Source: Cryptomeria japonica (taxonomy: Eukaryota > Streptophyta > Pinopsida > Cupressales > Cupressaceae). From it: 64,000 nucleotides of DNA. Each line of letters starts with the position of its first letter. Within the stretch, counting starts at the first letter, position 1. The position numbers were made by a program, and so were the translations under genes. Location of the stretch: NCBI RefSeq assembly GCF_030272615.1, contig NC_081412.1:138016747-138080746 (forward strand), given 5' to 3'. Under the pieces are notes generated by a model. The model was given only the letters and a program-made list of their open reading frames with translations. It did not search any database and had not been told where the DNA came from. Shown piece by piece: positions 23,801 through 35,053 of this stretch.

Positions 23801-25502
23801 ATCTGTGTTGTGCGATGTTCTTTTAGCTTACTTTGTTTTGTGCTTTAAATTATCATGGATGGTTGTTATCTTGTATAAGTGTATGATGGAAAATTAACGA
23901 ATTTAAATCAATGCACAAAATCAGACATCTTGAGGAAAGTAGTAAATCAGATTCATAAGACATTGTAAATTATGTTTTTTGGCAAAGTATTTAAAATATG
24001 TTAATTTAAATTGCAATGGTGGAAAGAACCTTGCTAGAATACGTCATTGGATTAAATTGTTAATAAGCATGTTAATGGAATGAATGTAAAAGGGAAACAA
24101 AGTTAAAATTTATGTTACAATTCCTAGATTGAAATCTAAAGGATGCACATCATATAAATATCTACTTTTTACCTTAGTAAATGAATCACGCCATGTTAAT
24201 TATGTTCATTACATTGGACGAATTTGTTAAGTTATTTCACGCTTTAATCATAACCAAAAACCCTCACCAAATTAATTTGATAATCGTGTGGACTCAACTA
24301 GGCATCCATGTTGTATATTGGATGGATATACTTAATAATTCATGTTGTAAATATAATCAATAATCCTCACCAGAATTAATTTTAAAATTGGGTTATCTCA
24401 ACTAGTCGTGCATATTTATAACCCCAATAAATGAATTTCTTCATGATTGCTAAAAATGAACTGAATAGGGAAGGATTCAATTAGATGTTGATACATTAAA
24501 TCTTAGTAAAAGTATCTCCCTCCTATTAACTTTGTTTATAAAAGAGGAGATGTGCAATAAGACAATTGTATTTTATTCTTAATAGAAGGACGTCACTATG
24601 ATCTTAATATTCGAATCTCGAAATGATGAATATCATCTTGCTAACTGTATCTTAAAGATAAAGGATGAACTCATGTGGCCCTAATACTTTTTCAACGTAA
24701 CGATTTTAGCCATCTAGTAGTATTATTAAAACTTCAAATGAATTCTATGGCTACTCACATTATACCTTTCATAAAAGAACTTCAACTCATTAGTTGGCTA
24801 TGCATGGAAACAAATGAAGGGACCTCACTCTACTAATGGAAGTTTAACCCTTAAGAAACGGATTTTTCTTATTAACCATACTGTTTAATATTTTAAAAGA
24901 GATATCAAATGTGGGTGAATATTTTAAAATCAAATGAAGGAATCCTCATTTTATTAATCGTAGTTTAACCTTAAATGAATGAATCTCAATAGGCATATTT
25001 TTAAAACTTAAAGGATGATGTCAAGTGTGGATGGTTATCTTAAAACCCTAATGAATGAACTTTGTTATATTTAAAGCGTTTGAACCTATTGGAGGCCTCT
25101 AAATGAAATGATGAATTTAAGTGCATGGAATAAATAACCCCTCAATGGCCTCCTTTCCACCCAAAGTAAATGAATGCTTCCTAAAGATATAAGGTGTTAA
25201 ACCATTGAACACATATGTAATTAAGATCTATGCAACATCTCGTAATTAAGATATCTAGGTTAATGGATCTAATGACGCAAGTTGAGTTAGGTGTAAGGTT
25301 ATGTAATCGCGTTGGGAAACCTCTTAGGATCATTTAGCCTTCCGCTGTGTTATCTAGTTAGAGATAACTTTGAGATAACTTCATACTATCTTAATATTGT
25401 AACTTGTCATTAACGCTCTTAATTATTATTTAAAAAAAAAATTACACTCTATTTGAGTGTTTTTAACTTAAACCCTTAGGGGTTTCCTGATGGGGCATTA
25501 CA
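20813..25502 (+). repeat. LARD 3' LTR (4,690 bp)
   Basis: A near-identical copy of 12386-17060 with scattered substitutions and the expanded palindrome array at 22775-22910. It ends GGGGCATTACA followed by the duplication GAGAT. Confidence 0.92.
22775..22910 (+). repeat. Palindrome array in the LARD 3' LTR, expanded
   Basis: Same array as in the 5' LTR plus one extra unit containing ctaccatttggtagtagc. Both LTRs were identical at insertion, so the difference arose since. Confidence 0.75.
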
Positions 25503-25507
25503 GAGAT
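25503..25507 (+). repeat. Target-site duplication GAGAT, right copy
   Basis: Matches 12381-12385 exactly and ends the LARD insertion. Confidence 0.93.
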
Positions 25508-26207
25508 GGTGATGAGGGAGATGATGGAGGTAGAGGAGGATGATGAGGGAGAGGATATCAGGGGAGGAGAGGAGATAGAGGTAGAGATGGGGTTGATAGG
25601 GGAGTTTTGGTGGAGAGAGAAGTTCGACGAGCTGTGATGGATAGAGGGAGAGAAGGGTTGGCGATCGGAGCAGGGGAGGAGGGGAGACTAGGAGAGGTGA
25701 TAGCAGCGGTGGGAGGGACTGATGAGTGGAGACGACTAGTGTAGAGGAGGAGGACTGATGAGTTACCTCCACCAGTATCAAGGACAGGTAGAGGGACAGG
25801 GGGTACCCCTTCACAGGTGCCCCTATGGGTTTGGATCCCAATGCATGTGGAGGACACCTAGATCAAGACTCTACAGTTGACAGTATAGCAGCTGCAGGCA
25901 CAACTATTGACGTAGTAGCGTCAGATTACCCAGTTGACCCTAGAGCCTGATACTACTGATAGAGTGGTGGGGTCAAGCGGAGGAGCTGGCAGGGAGCTGG
26001 CAGAGAGCGCCAGTAGGTGGCCCCTTGAGAGATATCATGAGAGAGCTGTCCTTGAGAGTCAAGGAGGTAGAGTACTATCGACACCACTATGAGGATGCGG
26101 TGCCCAAGGGGTGCAGAGTGCAGAGCTTTACCCAGTCAAGATCGAGTCAATCTCGAGAGACTAGGTCACGGTTAGAAAGAAGTGGCATGACAGGGCCTTT
26201 GAGATAG
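25503..26207 (+). pseudogene. Plant mobile domain ORF, C-terminal part
   Basis: The frame from 12385 resumes here without a shift: GGD then GDEGDDGGRGG, a Gly/Asp/Arg-rich low-complexity linker to about 25850. A Gln/Leu-rich coiled coil follows at 25855-25950 in which at least four expected CAG codons are TAG. After a later frame change, ATG 26025 opens a charged helical tail (RVKEVEYYRHHYEDAVP) ending at TAG 26205. PMD proteins often end in such a flexible and helical tail. This segment belonged to one gene with 11222-12385 before the LARD arrived. Confidence 0.65.
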
Positions 26208-27920
26208 GATCCTCCTGGAGATCTAGGGGTTGGGACATCAGCGGCGAGACCATCCCCCTTAGGAGATAGTCATACTTGAGAGATTATGTCTCTATTGTAT
26301 TTTGGATCATTGTTTTTATTGTACGGGGCAGAGACATGACAAATATTTTTACATTTTGATCATTTTTGATATATATATATATATATGACACCATTTTCTT
26401 TGATCATGTGATGTGTTATGGATGCATGTTCTAGATGCTTTTACTTTATTTTATGATGATGCAATGCTTAGATAGATGATATGATGAAGTGAAATGCATG
26501 ATGTATATGTATATTGTTTATGAGATGTGAGATGTATCTTGAAAATGAGATGTATGATTTGATATGCTGTGAGATGTATGATTTTATATGCTATGAGATG
26601 TATCTTGAAAATGAGATGTATGATTTTATATGTTGTGAGATGTATCTTGAAAATGAGATGTATGATTTTATATGCAACTAATTGTAAAATGATATGCAAC
26701 TACTTGTTTTTGGAGCATCCTCATTCTGCATTTGTCATCCGATATAACCACATGTTTATTTGCTTTCGATATATGTATCATCATTGAGCATTGATTTGTT
26801 TGGGATATGCTGAAAATTTATACAAGCATAATGGTATAATTGAACCATAATGACCCGAGGAAAATTTACATGATTTTTGATTTTGCAAGATAGCACAAGT
26901 GTCAAGGTATAACTGAACCAGGATGACCAGAGTGTGGATTGCATTTAAATAGACAAGATTAAACCATGTGTATGCATAAAGTGGAATCATGTCTTCAGTG
27001 ATATTCATTGTATCACGTCTCGAGACAAGTATTTACACAGTACAAATGATCGCCTCACAGACAAAAGACTAAGAAAATATTGGAGTTTCCCGATGATCTC
27101 TAGCTTGGAAGCATTGTTGAGAAAATGTAGAGAATCCAATAATTTAAAAGGTTCAAATGCAAAAATAGTCAAGACTTTATGCAAAATATAACATTTAGTA
27201 CTTCAGATAATCATCCATCGTAGTGTTTTTGTGATTCTTGTTTTAGCAATTCAATGTTTTGTTCCGTGATTGAGTAAGTTTTTGGTTGCTGGATGTGGTG
27301 TTCTAAGTTTTGTAAATAGTCTTGATTGTTTGAACATGCTACAAGTTTTGATGATTATTGCCCCTAGCTAAGTGTGTCTTTTGATGTGCATATGTACAAT
27401 GATTACCAAGCCATGGTAAAGTGTGGTGAGAGGATATATGGATAAATTAGGATAGTGACTATGTTAAGTATGTCCTGAATGGATATTTGCTAAGTGTTGG
27501 GTGATGGTCAATAGTGTTTTACTATAGAGATATGGATATAGATAAAGGAGTTGTCCTCTCACAATAGCGCCTGTTACCAGGTTTTCACTAGTTGCTTTTA
27601 TTGTACCTTTTAATTTGCTTTTTCTTGATTTTTTGAATTTTTTTTTTTTTTTTTGACTTTTTCTGTGCATTAGACTAAGTGTAGTATTTCTTCAGATGAA
27701 TGCTATTAGTTGGTTCATCAAGAAAATCACCTTCTAAAGTTGTAAGCTGATAAGCACCTAATCCATAGACTGATATGATGACATAGGGACCTAACCAGTT
27801 AGGTTCAAATTTCCAATTCTTTTCTCAATCTTGCTGATTTCTTGGGTTTTCCTTGAGGACTAGGTCACCAAATTTGAAGTTTCGAGGGATGACCTTGTGA
27901 TTGTAGCTTCCGCACATGCA
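26208..27920. other. Convergent spacer between PMD ORF and integrase
   Basis: About 1.7 kb with no supported gene. It holds a TA run (26370-26386), a 42-bp tandem repeat (26526-26690), two copies of a ggtata(a/-)ctgaaccaggatgacc-like phrase near 26832 and 26905, and a T16 run near 27640. The plus-strand PMD ORF and the minus-strand pol both end here, so it should contain both 3' ends and any poly(A) signals. Confidence 0.6.
26526..26690 (+). repeat. 42-bp tandem repeat
   Basis: gagatgtatcttgaaaatgagatgtatgattttatatg-type units recur about four times, some partial. The ORFs found in it on both strands are repeat artefacts. Confidence 0.7.
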
Positions 27921-27923
27921 TTG

Positions 27924-28812
27924 CTAATATGCTTTGAGATGATTGTAAGCATGCTGACGTCTTTCATCTAATAGTTCCAGTTCTTGCAGTCTGTTGACTT
28001 GATACTCTTCATCTGGGATTAAGCTTTCTAGAGAGACTCCGAGAGATGGAATTTCTACCTCCAGTGGTAAAATAGCTTCTAATCCATAGACCAAGGAGAA
28101 AGGTGTTGCTCCTATAGGTGTACGGATGCTAGTTCTGTATGCCCAAAGTCTGGATTGAGTTGTACATGCCAATCTTTGCATGCATCATTCACTATTTTCT
28201 TTAGGATTTTCAATATTGTTTTGTTGGATGCTTCTGCCTAACCATTCCCCTAGGGGTAGTATGGCATAGAGAACTGATGTTGGATTTTGAATTGTTCACA
28301 TAGTTCTGGGACATCTTGGTTTTTGAATGGTCGTCCATTATCGGTGATGATGGAACTTGGAATACCATATCTACAGATCAGATAGTTCAGGATAAAAGAG
28401 GCAATTTGTTTTCCAGCTGCTATGGTCATCGGGACTGCTTCTATCCATTCATAAAGTATTATGTTGTAGTTATAATGAACTTTTGTCCATTTGAAGATGA
28501 AGGACGAATTTTGCCAACCAAGTCAAATCCCGACTGGCAAAAGGGCCAGGATGTTGTAAATGGTTGCAGTTCCTGTGCTAGTGCTTGTATCAGATTTCCA
28601 TGGATTTGGCATTTAGGACACTTCTTGGCGAAGTGGTAAAAATCTTTTTCCATTGTAGGCCAGTAGTATCCCATCCTTAGAAGGTTTTTAGCAAGAGTAG
28701 TCCCACTTGAATGTGTGCCACAAATACCTTCGTGAAGCTTGTGTAAAGTAGAATCAGATTCATTACGATCAAGGCAACAAAGAAGAGTACCATCTAGACC
28801 TTGACGGTACAA
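27924..28812 (-). pseudogene. Tat gypsy integrase
   Basis: Integrase inserts the cDNA into chromosomal DNA. The zinc-binding HHCC region (LHKLHEGICGTH ... KKCPKCQ) lies at about 28775-28620. The catalytic core follows: the WGFDLV-type block with the first Asp near 28530, SSIITDNG on the minus strand at about 28330 with the second Asp, then a YYPQGNGQAE-type block near 28220 in which two codons are now stops. The C-terminal GATPFSLVYGLEAILP block (28135-28050) is in another frame, so at least one frameshift lies near 28200. It ends close to 27900, facing the plus-strand PMD ORF. Decayed and inactive. Confidence 0.88.
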
Positions 28813-28845
28813 AGTATCAGTGGTAAGGGTATAACGGGCGGCTTG

Positions 28846-29440
28846 TCAGATAAAATTATGTTTTTGGTTATGGGATTGGTCAATGGGTAGGATGTTGTTC
28901 TTTAGATAATCATATATGGGTCCATATAAAGGGGAATCCAAACCGGTTAAGGCATAGATAACATGGGATTCAGAGTGGTCATAGGCTGGGGAGAATAGTT
29001 TCTCTACCAAAAACTTGTAACGACTTTGTTGCTCTGGAATTTGTAGTAATGAAGCGATAGTAGCCATTGCATTGGCTGCTTTGTTGTTCAACCTTGGTAC
29101 TTTCTCGAAGATGATGTGTACAAAATATTGTTTGAAATCATCCACCATTCGTTTGTAGGGTAGTATCTTGTCATCCTTTGTCTGATAGTCATTGTTGATT
29201 TGATTGACGACTAGTTGTGAGTCTCCGTAGACCATTAACTCTATGATTTTCCATTCTATGGCCATTTTGATGCCTATAACCAATGCCTCATATTCAGCCA
29301 CATTATTTGTGCATGGGAACATAAGCCGATATGATCTTGGTATAGTATGCCCTTCAGGAGTGATGAATAGAATGCAAGCACCTGAACCATGTTGGGTTTA
29401 GGATCTGTCAAAGTATAGGGTCCATTGCTTTGTAGAAATA
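28846..29440 (-). pseudogene. Second RNase H (aRNH) of the Tat polyprotein
   Basis: On the minus strand the domain starts WTLYFD at about 29435, with a stop two codons on, continues GSGACILFITPEG, and reaches TNNVAEYEALVIGIKMA (29310-29260) and VYGDSQLVVNQINNDY (about 29227-29175). Asp, Glu and Asp in these blocks fit the RNase H active site. A second RNase H after the usual one is known from Tat elements and was probably acquired separately. The rest of the frame, to 28846, leads towards integrase. Stops and the Gly-to-Arg change near YFD show it is dead. Confidence 0.85.
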
Positions 29441-29544
29441 GTAAGGACGTCTCTATCCAGAAATTCAATCTCCATAGTTTGTTTTCCTGGTAGTGATACT
29501 TCAGCTAGTTGATCTACAATTTCTTGTCCTTTGATAACTCTTCG

Positions 29545-29904
29545 TTATGTGTAGTGGATGTCAAATTCACTGAGAATCATGACCCATTTAGCCAATCGGC
29601 TCGTAAGAGCTGCCTTGTTGAGTAGATATTTGAGAGGATCAAATTTTGCCACTAGCCTAATTGTGTGTGCTAGCATATAATGTTGGAACTTTTGAGAAGT
29701 GAAGACTACTATTAGACAAGCCTTCTCAATGAATGTATAGTTGAGTTCATACCCATTCAATGTCCTGTTGATGTAGTATATGGCTCGTTCCTTTCCTTGT
29801 TGATCTTCTTGTGCCAATAGTGCCCCCAGTGATATATATGTTGTTGAAATGTATAAAATGAGTGACTTTCCTGCTATTGGTGGTACTAGAACTGGTGGGT
29901 TCAT
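29545..29904 (-). pseudogene. RNase H domain adjoining reverse transcriptase
   Basis: The frame carries LILYISTTYISLGALLAQ, GKERAIYYINRTLNGYE and NYTFIEKACLIVVF blocks typical of the RNase H that follows gypsy reverse transcriptase. It degrades the RNA of the RNA-DNA hybrid. In Tat elements this domain tends to have lost catalytic residues while the second RNase H keeps them. It is in the same frame as gag and reverse transcriptase. Confidence 0.85.
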
Positions 29905-30963
29905 TAGATACTATTTGATTTGATAAAAAGATTCTGCACACTTGGCTTCCTATCTGAAAGGTACATTCTTATGTAGAAAATGATTGAATGGTAGACTTTT
30001 ATCAGCTAGTTGAGCGATGAATCACCTGATTGATTGGAGTCATCCTCGTAGAGATCTGAGCTGACTGATATTCTTTGGTGGTGGCATCTCCATAATGGAT
30101 TGTATCTTTGCTGGATCCACTTCAATACCTTTAGCTGAGACTATGTAGCCTAGTAACTTGCCTGATGTAACCCCAAAGACACACTTCTTAGGGTTAAGCC
30201 TGACTTGGAATTTCTCTAGTCAATCAAAGATCTTTGTTAGGATGTCGAGGTGTTCTGCTCTAGTGAAGGATTTAGCTAGTAAATAATCTACATAGTCTTC
30301 CATGAAGGTATGCATCATGTCATGAAAGATTGTTGTCATTTCTGGTTGATAAGTAGCTCCTGCATTCTTTAAGCCAAAAGGCATAACATTCCAATAGTAT
30401 GTTCCCCAAGGATAGGTAAACGTTGTTTTATCTTGATCCTCTGGGGCTATTTTTATTTGATTATAGCCTGAAAAACCATCCATTAGTGAGAGCATTGCAT
30501 GGCCCACTATGAGGTCTATAATTATGTCGATACTGGGCAGAGGAAAGTCATCTTTTGGATAGGCTTTGTTGACATCTCTGAAATCGGTGCAGATTCTGAT
30601 ACTGTCATCTGGTTTTGATACTGGTACTATGTTGGAAATCCATTCTCCATAGTCGATGGGTCGAATGAATCCAACATCTAATAGTTTCTTTAGTTTAGCT
30701 TTGACCATGAGTGCCACCTGTGGATTCATTTTTTGTAGTTTTTGCTTGACTAGCCTAACTCCTGGAGAGATAGACAAGTGATGCATGATCAAGTGTGGAT
30801 CAATTCTAGGCATATCTACATATGACCAAGCAAATTTAATTTGCTTTTCTTTAAAAAAGATGAGAAATGCTGATCTTTTCTCCTCTGTCAGAGATTCTGC
30901 CAGGTGTATGTTTTTGGCTGCTTCTGTAGTACCAATGTTGATTGATTGAGTGGGCACAATCAA
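29905..30963 (-). pseudogene. Reverse transcriptase of the Tat element
   Basis: Copies element RNA into DNA. Blocks in order: WISNIVPVSKPDDSIRICTD, DFRDVNKAYPKDDFPLP, SLMDGFSGYNQIKI (first catalytic Asp), WNVMPFGLKNAGATYQ, and MEDYVDYLLAKS at about 30290. The last should be a YVDD-type motif, but its second Asp is Tyr, which would abolish activity. A TGA after KIFD (about 30219) precedes the thumb and connection region (EKFQVRLNPKKCVFG, LLGYIVSAKGIEVDP), which runs in frame to the RNase H. The upstream linker shares the frame after a one-base shift near 31080. Confidence 0.92.
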
Positions 30964-32502
30964 TATGGGTGATCACTCATGAAAATGTTCAGGAAGAGTG
31001 TCAAGTCTCCCATCTTTAGGTGCCTTAAAAAGGTTTTCACCCTCAGATGCGTCCTTTATTTTTACTTTTTTGTGATCTAGAGCTGCCATTGATTGGTTTT
31101 CACATCAGATCTTTTATTTGGTTCATTTTTGTGACTGAGAGACTTGGCACTCCCTGGTTTGCAGACATCGTTACTTTGTTCACTGGTAGAGCCTATTTCT
31201 AGGTTAACGGTACATAGGTAGTGGATAATAGATTCATTGTCTGGGAAAATTGGTATATCATGTATTTCAGGTTCGTCCTAGTCGATGAGGTTAGGAAAGA
31301 CAAGTAAGGAATTGGTTGGTGGATCAAGTTTTGCTACTGTAAGTGTCAAGATAGAGGTTTCATCGTGATTGGTTTTGGTTTTAAAGAAGTCAAGGATTTC
31401 GTCGAGGTCTTTCATGGTATCATTTTCCATATAGACTTGTTCATAATGTTGTTTCTCATTTGGCATGGTATCATATATTTTGTGGACCAAATTCAAGAGG
31501 TTGATATTCTGTGCTGCATGCTTCTTCAGAAATGGGTGTATGACTGCTATTTTTTGTAATATCATCAGGAATATTAGAACAACTGCCCCATTCATATTCA
31601 TTGGAATCAATCTCTGAGGTATCATCCCAGATTTTATCAGTGCTATAAAAAAGTATGTTGTATGGTGAAAATAGATCTTTGATGATGGATACCAGTTTGA
31701 TAGTTTTCTCTGATTCTGTGTCGGATCCTGCTTTTACCTTTTATATTTGCTCATATACTATTCCTCCTTGGCAAGGAATAACGGTATCAGGAAATGATTC
31801 TATTTGTTTTTTAGATATTGGCGTTTGAATATGAGCTACTGCTGCAGATATGGCCTTCTTATGAATGAGGAGCTTTTCCTGATGTTGCTAATGTTCTTGA
31901 CATTCACGTGCCTTGCAGATTGTTTCTGCTAACTCAAATAGTGCTTCCTGCTAGGATTCTTCTTTGTACTTCTTCTTTGCTTTCCATTGAGGTTTTGGAG
32001 TTATGTGTGGTATCTTTCTTAATAGGAAAGTGAGTTTACAACCCAATCCTATTTTGTCTCTACTGAGCTATGAAGGAAGGTCTATTGGTTTAGTGACTCC
32101 TTTACATTTTCCAATAGGTCCTTTACCATCATATCCCATTTGTTGCATGATTAAGTAGCCCTTTCCATATAGGTGTGTTGGTAGAGCTATGTCTAGAGTA
32201 GCTGCTCTGTTATCTTCTTCCTCATCTTTGTATAACCAGCTAAGAATGTCCTTTTCTTCTGATTCATGTGCTAGAGTGCCTAGTTGGATGAAGGTACCAT
32301 CAAATTTGGTGATGGGCTGAGTTACCTAATGTGTTGATGTTGTAGGTAATCCATGAGATCTGGGTGATGTTGGTAAGTTGGTTAAACACATGGGTTCCAA
32401 AGAGTATTCTCCCATACCTTGTTCTTTGATTTACATTTTCTGCTTGAAATCTCCAAGTAATGATTCAAACTTTGCCTTCTATAGATCTAATGTTGAGGAT
32501 TT
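30964..32502 (-). pseudogene. Linker between protease and reverse transcriptase
   Basis: A long variable region of the polyprotein with no named domain. Pieces lie in different frames (for example 31625-31278), so it has frameshifts and stops. It is acidic and hydrophilic. Such linkers are usual in Tat elements and evolve quickly. Confidence 0.55.
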
Positions 32503-33228
32503 CTATTTTTCCCTATTATGGGGAACCAAACTGTCCTGGGCTACCCCCATTGCATTACAATGTTGAAATGGATTGTGATCAGCAGATATAGAGACCTCTT
32601 GTCTGTTATAAGGAAATTTGACACACTGGCGATACGTAGAAGGAACTGCTTGCATTTCATGTATCCAGGGTCGACCTAATAAAATATTGTACATGAGGTC
32701 TATGTCTAAGACCTGACACATAGTATCCTTTTGCACTGGTCCAACTTGAATGGGTAACATCACGGTTCCTTTAGATGATATTTCCTCATCATCATTTGGC
32801 TTTATGGTAATCTTTTTATGTGGATCAATAGACTCCTCAGAGAAGCCTAATGCACGGATAAGTTTTAAGGTACATATATTAAGTCCAACTCCTCCATCTA
32901 TCAATACTCTTTTTACTTGGTGCTTATAGACAATGACTTCAATATGGAGAGGAGTGTTATGTGGATGACTTAAGGAAGTATTATCATGCTTTGAGAAGGT
33001 GAGATTATGAGGCCCTGTCATATGAGCGACCATGGCTTGGAATTTGTCAGCATCCAAATCTTGAGGTACATTGGTTTCCAATAGCACTTGTTCCAATATG
33101 TCTTTGTGTTTTGGTGACAGTTTCAGCAATTCTAGGATAGATATTTGAGCAGGAGTTTTGCGTAGTTGGCTGACTAAATCATATTGGATTTTTGGTGTAG
33201 TGGTTGTTTTTGTTGTGTGGCCCTTCAA
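32503..33228 (-). pseudogene. Aspartic protease region of the Tat polyprotein
   Basis: Cuts the polyprotein. The active-site block reads VLIDGGVGLNICTL (about 32910), a DGG variant of the usual DTG/DSG found in this clade, and the second conserved block YNILLGRPWIHEMQAVPS lies at about 32680. The frame is open for 241 codons and matches the frame of gag. The upstream half (RKTPAQISILELLKLSPKHK) is the conserved lead-in to protease in Tat and related gypsy elements. Confidence 0.85.
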
Positions 33229-33429
33229 GACATATTTCTGAGCTCTGGTTGTTAAATTGATAGATTCATGATTATGCTGGTCTCAGATTGTGATGACATT
33301 TACATGATGGTCTTCAACTGATATGTGATTGATACGAGCTCCACGTGTATTGTTTGAGGCTAAAGCTCCATCTTTGTTGTAGTTTGGAAGAGGAATTTTA
33401 AAGGCTCCGTGGTCACCATTTGTTTTGAG

Positions 33430-35052
33430 ACCATCCACCATTAAATCACCTCAATCAATCATGTCCTGAACAATGTTTTTCAATCTCATGCAATCGTTCA
33501 TTCGATGACCTTTGTTGCGATGAAAATCACAAAAGTGTGAGTCATTCCACCAAGGTGGTTTGATTTGGGGTTCATAGTTTCTGATTGTGGGCAAATAGAT
33601 AATCTTGTTTGCTAGGAGTTCTCTGAATGCTGACTCCAATGATTGTCCCAATGGTGTGAAGACACGTTTTTGGAAATTGTTGGTGTCGTCTCACGAATTG
33701 TTATTAGGTCCTTGATTTGTGATTTTGTTTTGAGTATCGTTGGTGTTGTTTGTGTTGGGCTGACCTTGATTGGTATTCGGTGCATATGTATTAGCATCTG
33801 GGTTAGCACCTTTAGGAGTTTTCATAGCTTGAGGATTTCCTGATAATGCGAGCACTAGTTGTTTAGATTTTGGATCATGTGATTCATTACCGCCTTCATT
33901 TTTGTTTCGAGTCCAGAATCTAGATTTGTTTAAGTTGTTGTTGTTTTGGTTATTGTAGTTTGATGAACTTGTTCCTTCTTTGAAGAATTTGAGCATTCCC
34001 TTTTTGACACGTGCTTCTTCTACTTGAATGTCATTTTCAATTAGTTTAGTGAAAGATGGTATGCATTGGAGTTTGAGCCTGTAACTCATCTCACCATTCA
34101 AGTTGTCGATACAAATTTCCATTTTCTCCTTTTCTGAAATGTCTCAAGGATATCGTGAAACCATACGTCACCAATGTTGAAGGAATATCATGAATGTTTC
34201 ATTGTTTTTCTATTTGGTGTTGCAGATGTCTAGCATGGTTATAGCATGTTTAATGTTATAGGAATATTGTGTTATGAATTTGTTGACCAATTCATCAAAT
34301 GATCTGACAGGAGGTGTGATCTTGGATAACCATTCCATTGTTTGTCCCCCCAAGCTTCTTGGGAACAACCTCATCAGATAGGTCTCATCATGAGCAAATT
34401 CAAGACTCATGGTACAAAATTCTCTGACATGATCACGGGGATCGCTTTTCCCATCGTACTTGTCAAATTTAGGTACGTCTGAGTTTGGAGGAAAAGGGAT
34501 CATGTGCAATCTTTTGTCAAAGGGATAAGGACAAATTTCGTTTAATGAGTACCACACTATCATCCCTTGTTGCATGTCTTGCATTTGTCTTTGTAACATT
34601 TGCATTTGTTGAGTAAGGGTAACCAAAGGCTCATTGTTTTGCCGAGGGAAGAGTTCTTCCCTTGCATTAATCCTGGGTTGAAATGGTGTATGGAACGATA
34701 TGTTTTTCTCGGGGATGTGTTGCTTAGGGATGTTTTTCCCTAGTGTATATTGTTCCGGTATGTTTTGTTTAGGAATATCATGTTCGGGATCTCATGCTCC
34801 CCCTTCTCACCGTCATTCTTGATATTCATAATGTTGAGGTCTTGTTCTAAACATGTCTGTGTCAAAGTCTTCAGGGAGTTTAACCCCTTTGCTTGTGAGC
34901 ATGAGCAAGTATTTTTCCTTGTCATTTTCCATGAGTCTTTCCACAAATTTTTGGAATGAAGCGCTTTCTTGGCATTCTTGAAGAAGTTCTTCAGAAATTT
35001 TAGTATCCTCTAGATGTGGACCTTCCAAAGGATTTGATAACCTCCGATTCAT
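33430..35052 (-). pseudogene. Gag of the Tat element
   Basis: Structural protein of the virus-like particle. From ATG 35052 (MNRRLSNPLEG) the frame reaches the retrotransposon gag domain at about 34470-34210 (DPRDHVREFCTMSLEF, PRSLGGQTMEWLSKI, SFDELVNKFITQYS), then an Asn-rich region at 34000-33690 and a zinc knuckle FCDFHRNKGHRMNDC at about 33540 (Cys-His-His-Cys form common in this clade). Six or more stops interrupt it, all TAG or TGA where CAG or CGA is expected. ATG 35052 is preferred because it is the first in the gag-pol frame. Confidence 0.85.
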
Positions 35053-35053
35053 A

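Larger units (their letters stand above)
12386..25502 (+). mobile_element. LARD: large non-coding LTR retrotransposon derivative (13,117 bp)
   Basis: Two LTRs (12386-17060, 4,675 bp; 20813-25502, 4,690 bp) bound a 3,752-bp interior. Ends are TGTAATGCCC and GGGCATTACA, a perfect 10-bp inverted repeat. A Met-type primer-binding site follows the left LTR and a purine tract precedes the right one, giving plus orientation. No reading frame with retroelement domains occurs in the interior. LTR size, interior size and lack of coding fit the LARD class described first in Triticeae. LTRs are nearly identical by eye (2 differences in the first 120 bases), so this is the youngest insertion in the nest. 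A helper with matching ends, perhaps a long-LTR chromovirus, is presumed. Confidence 0.92.

Noticed and set aside
25476-25857. Minus-strand ORFs rich in Ser, Leu and Pro
   Set aside because: Antisense of the Gly/Asp/Arg-rich linker of the PMD ORF, and one begins within the LARD end.
26451-26787. Repeat ORFs with IHLI and MRCM peptides
   Set aside because: Translation of the 42-bp tandem repeat on either strand.
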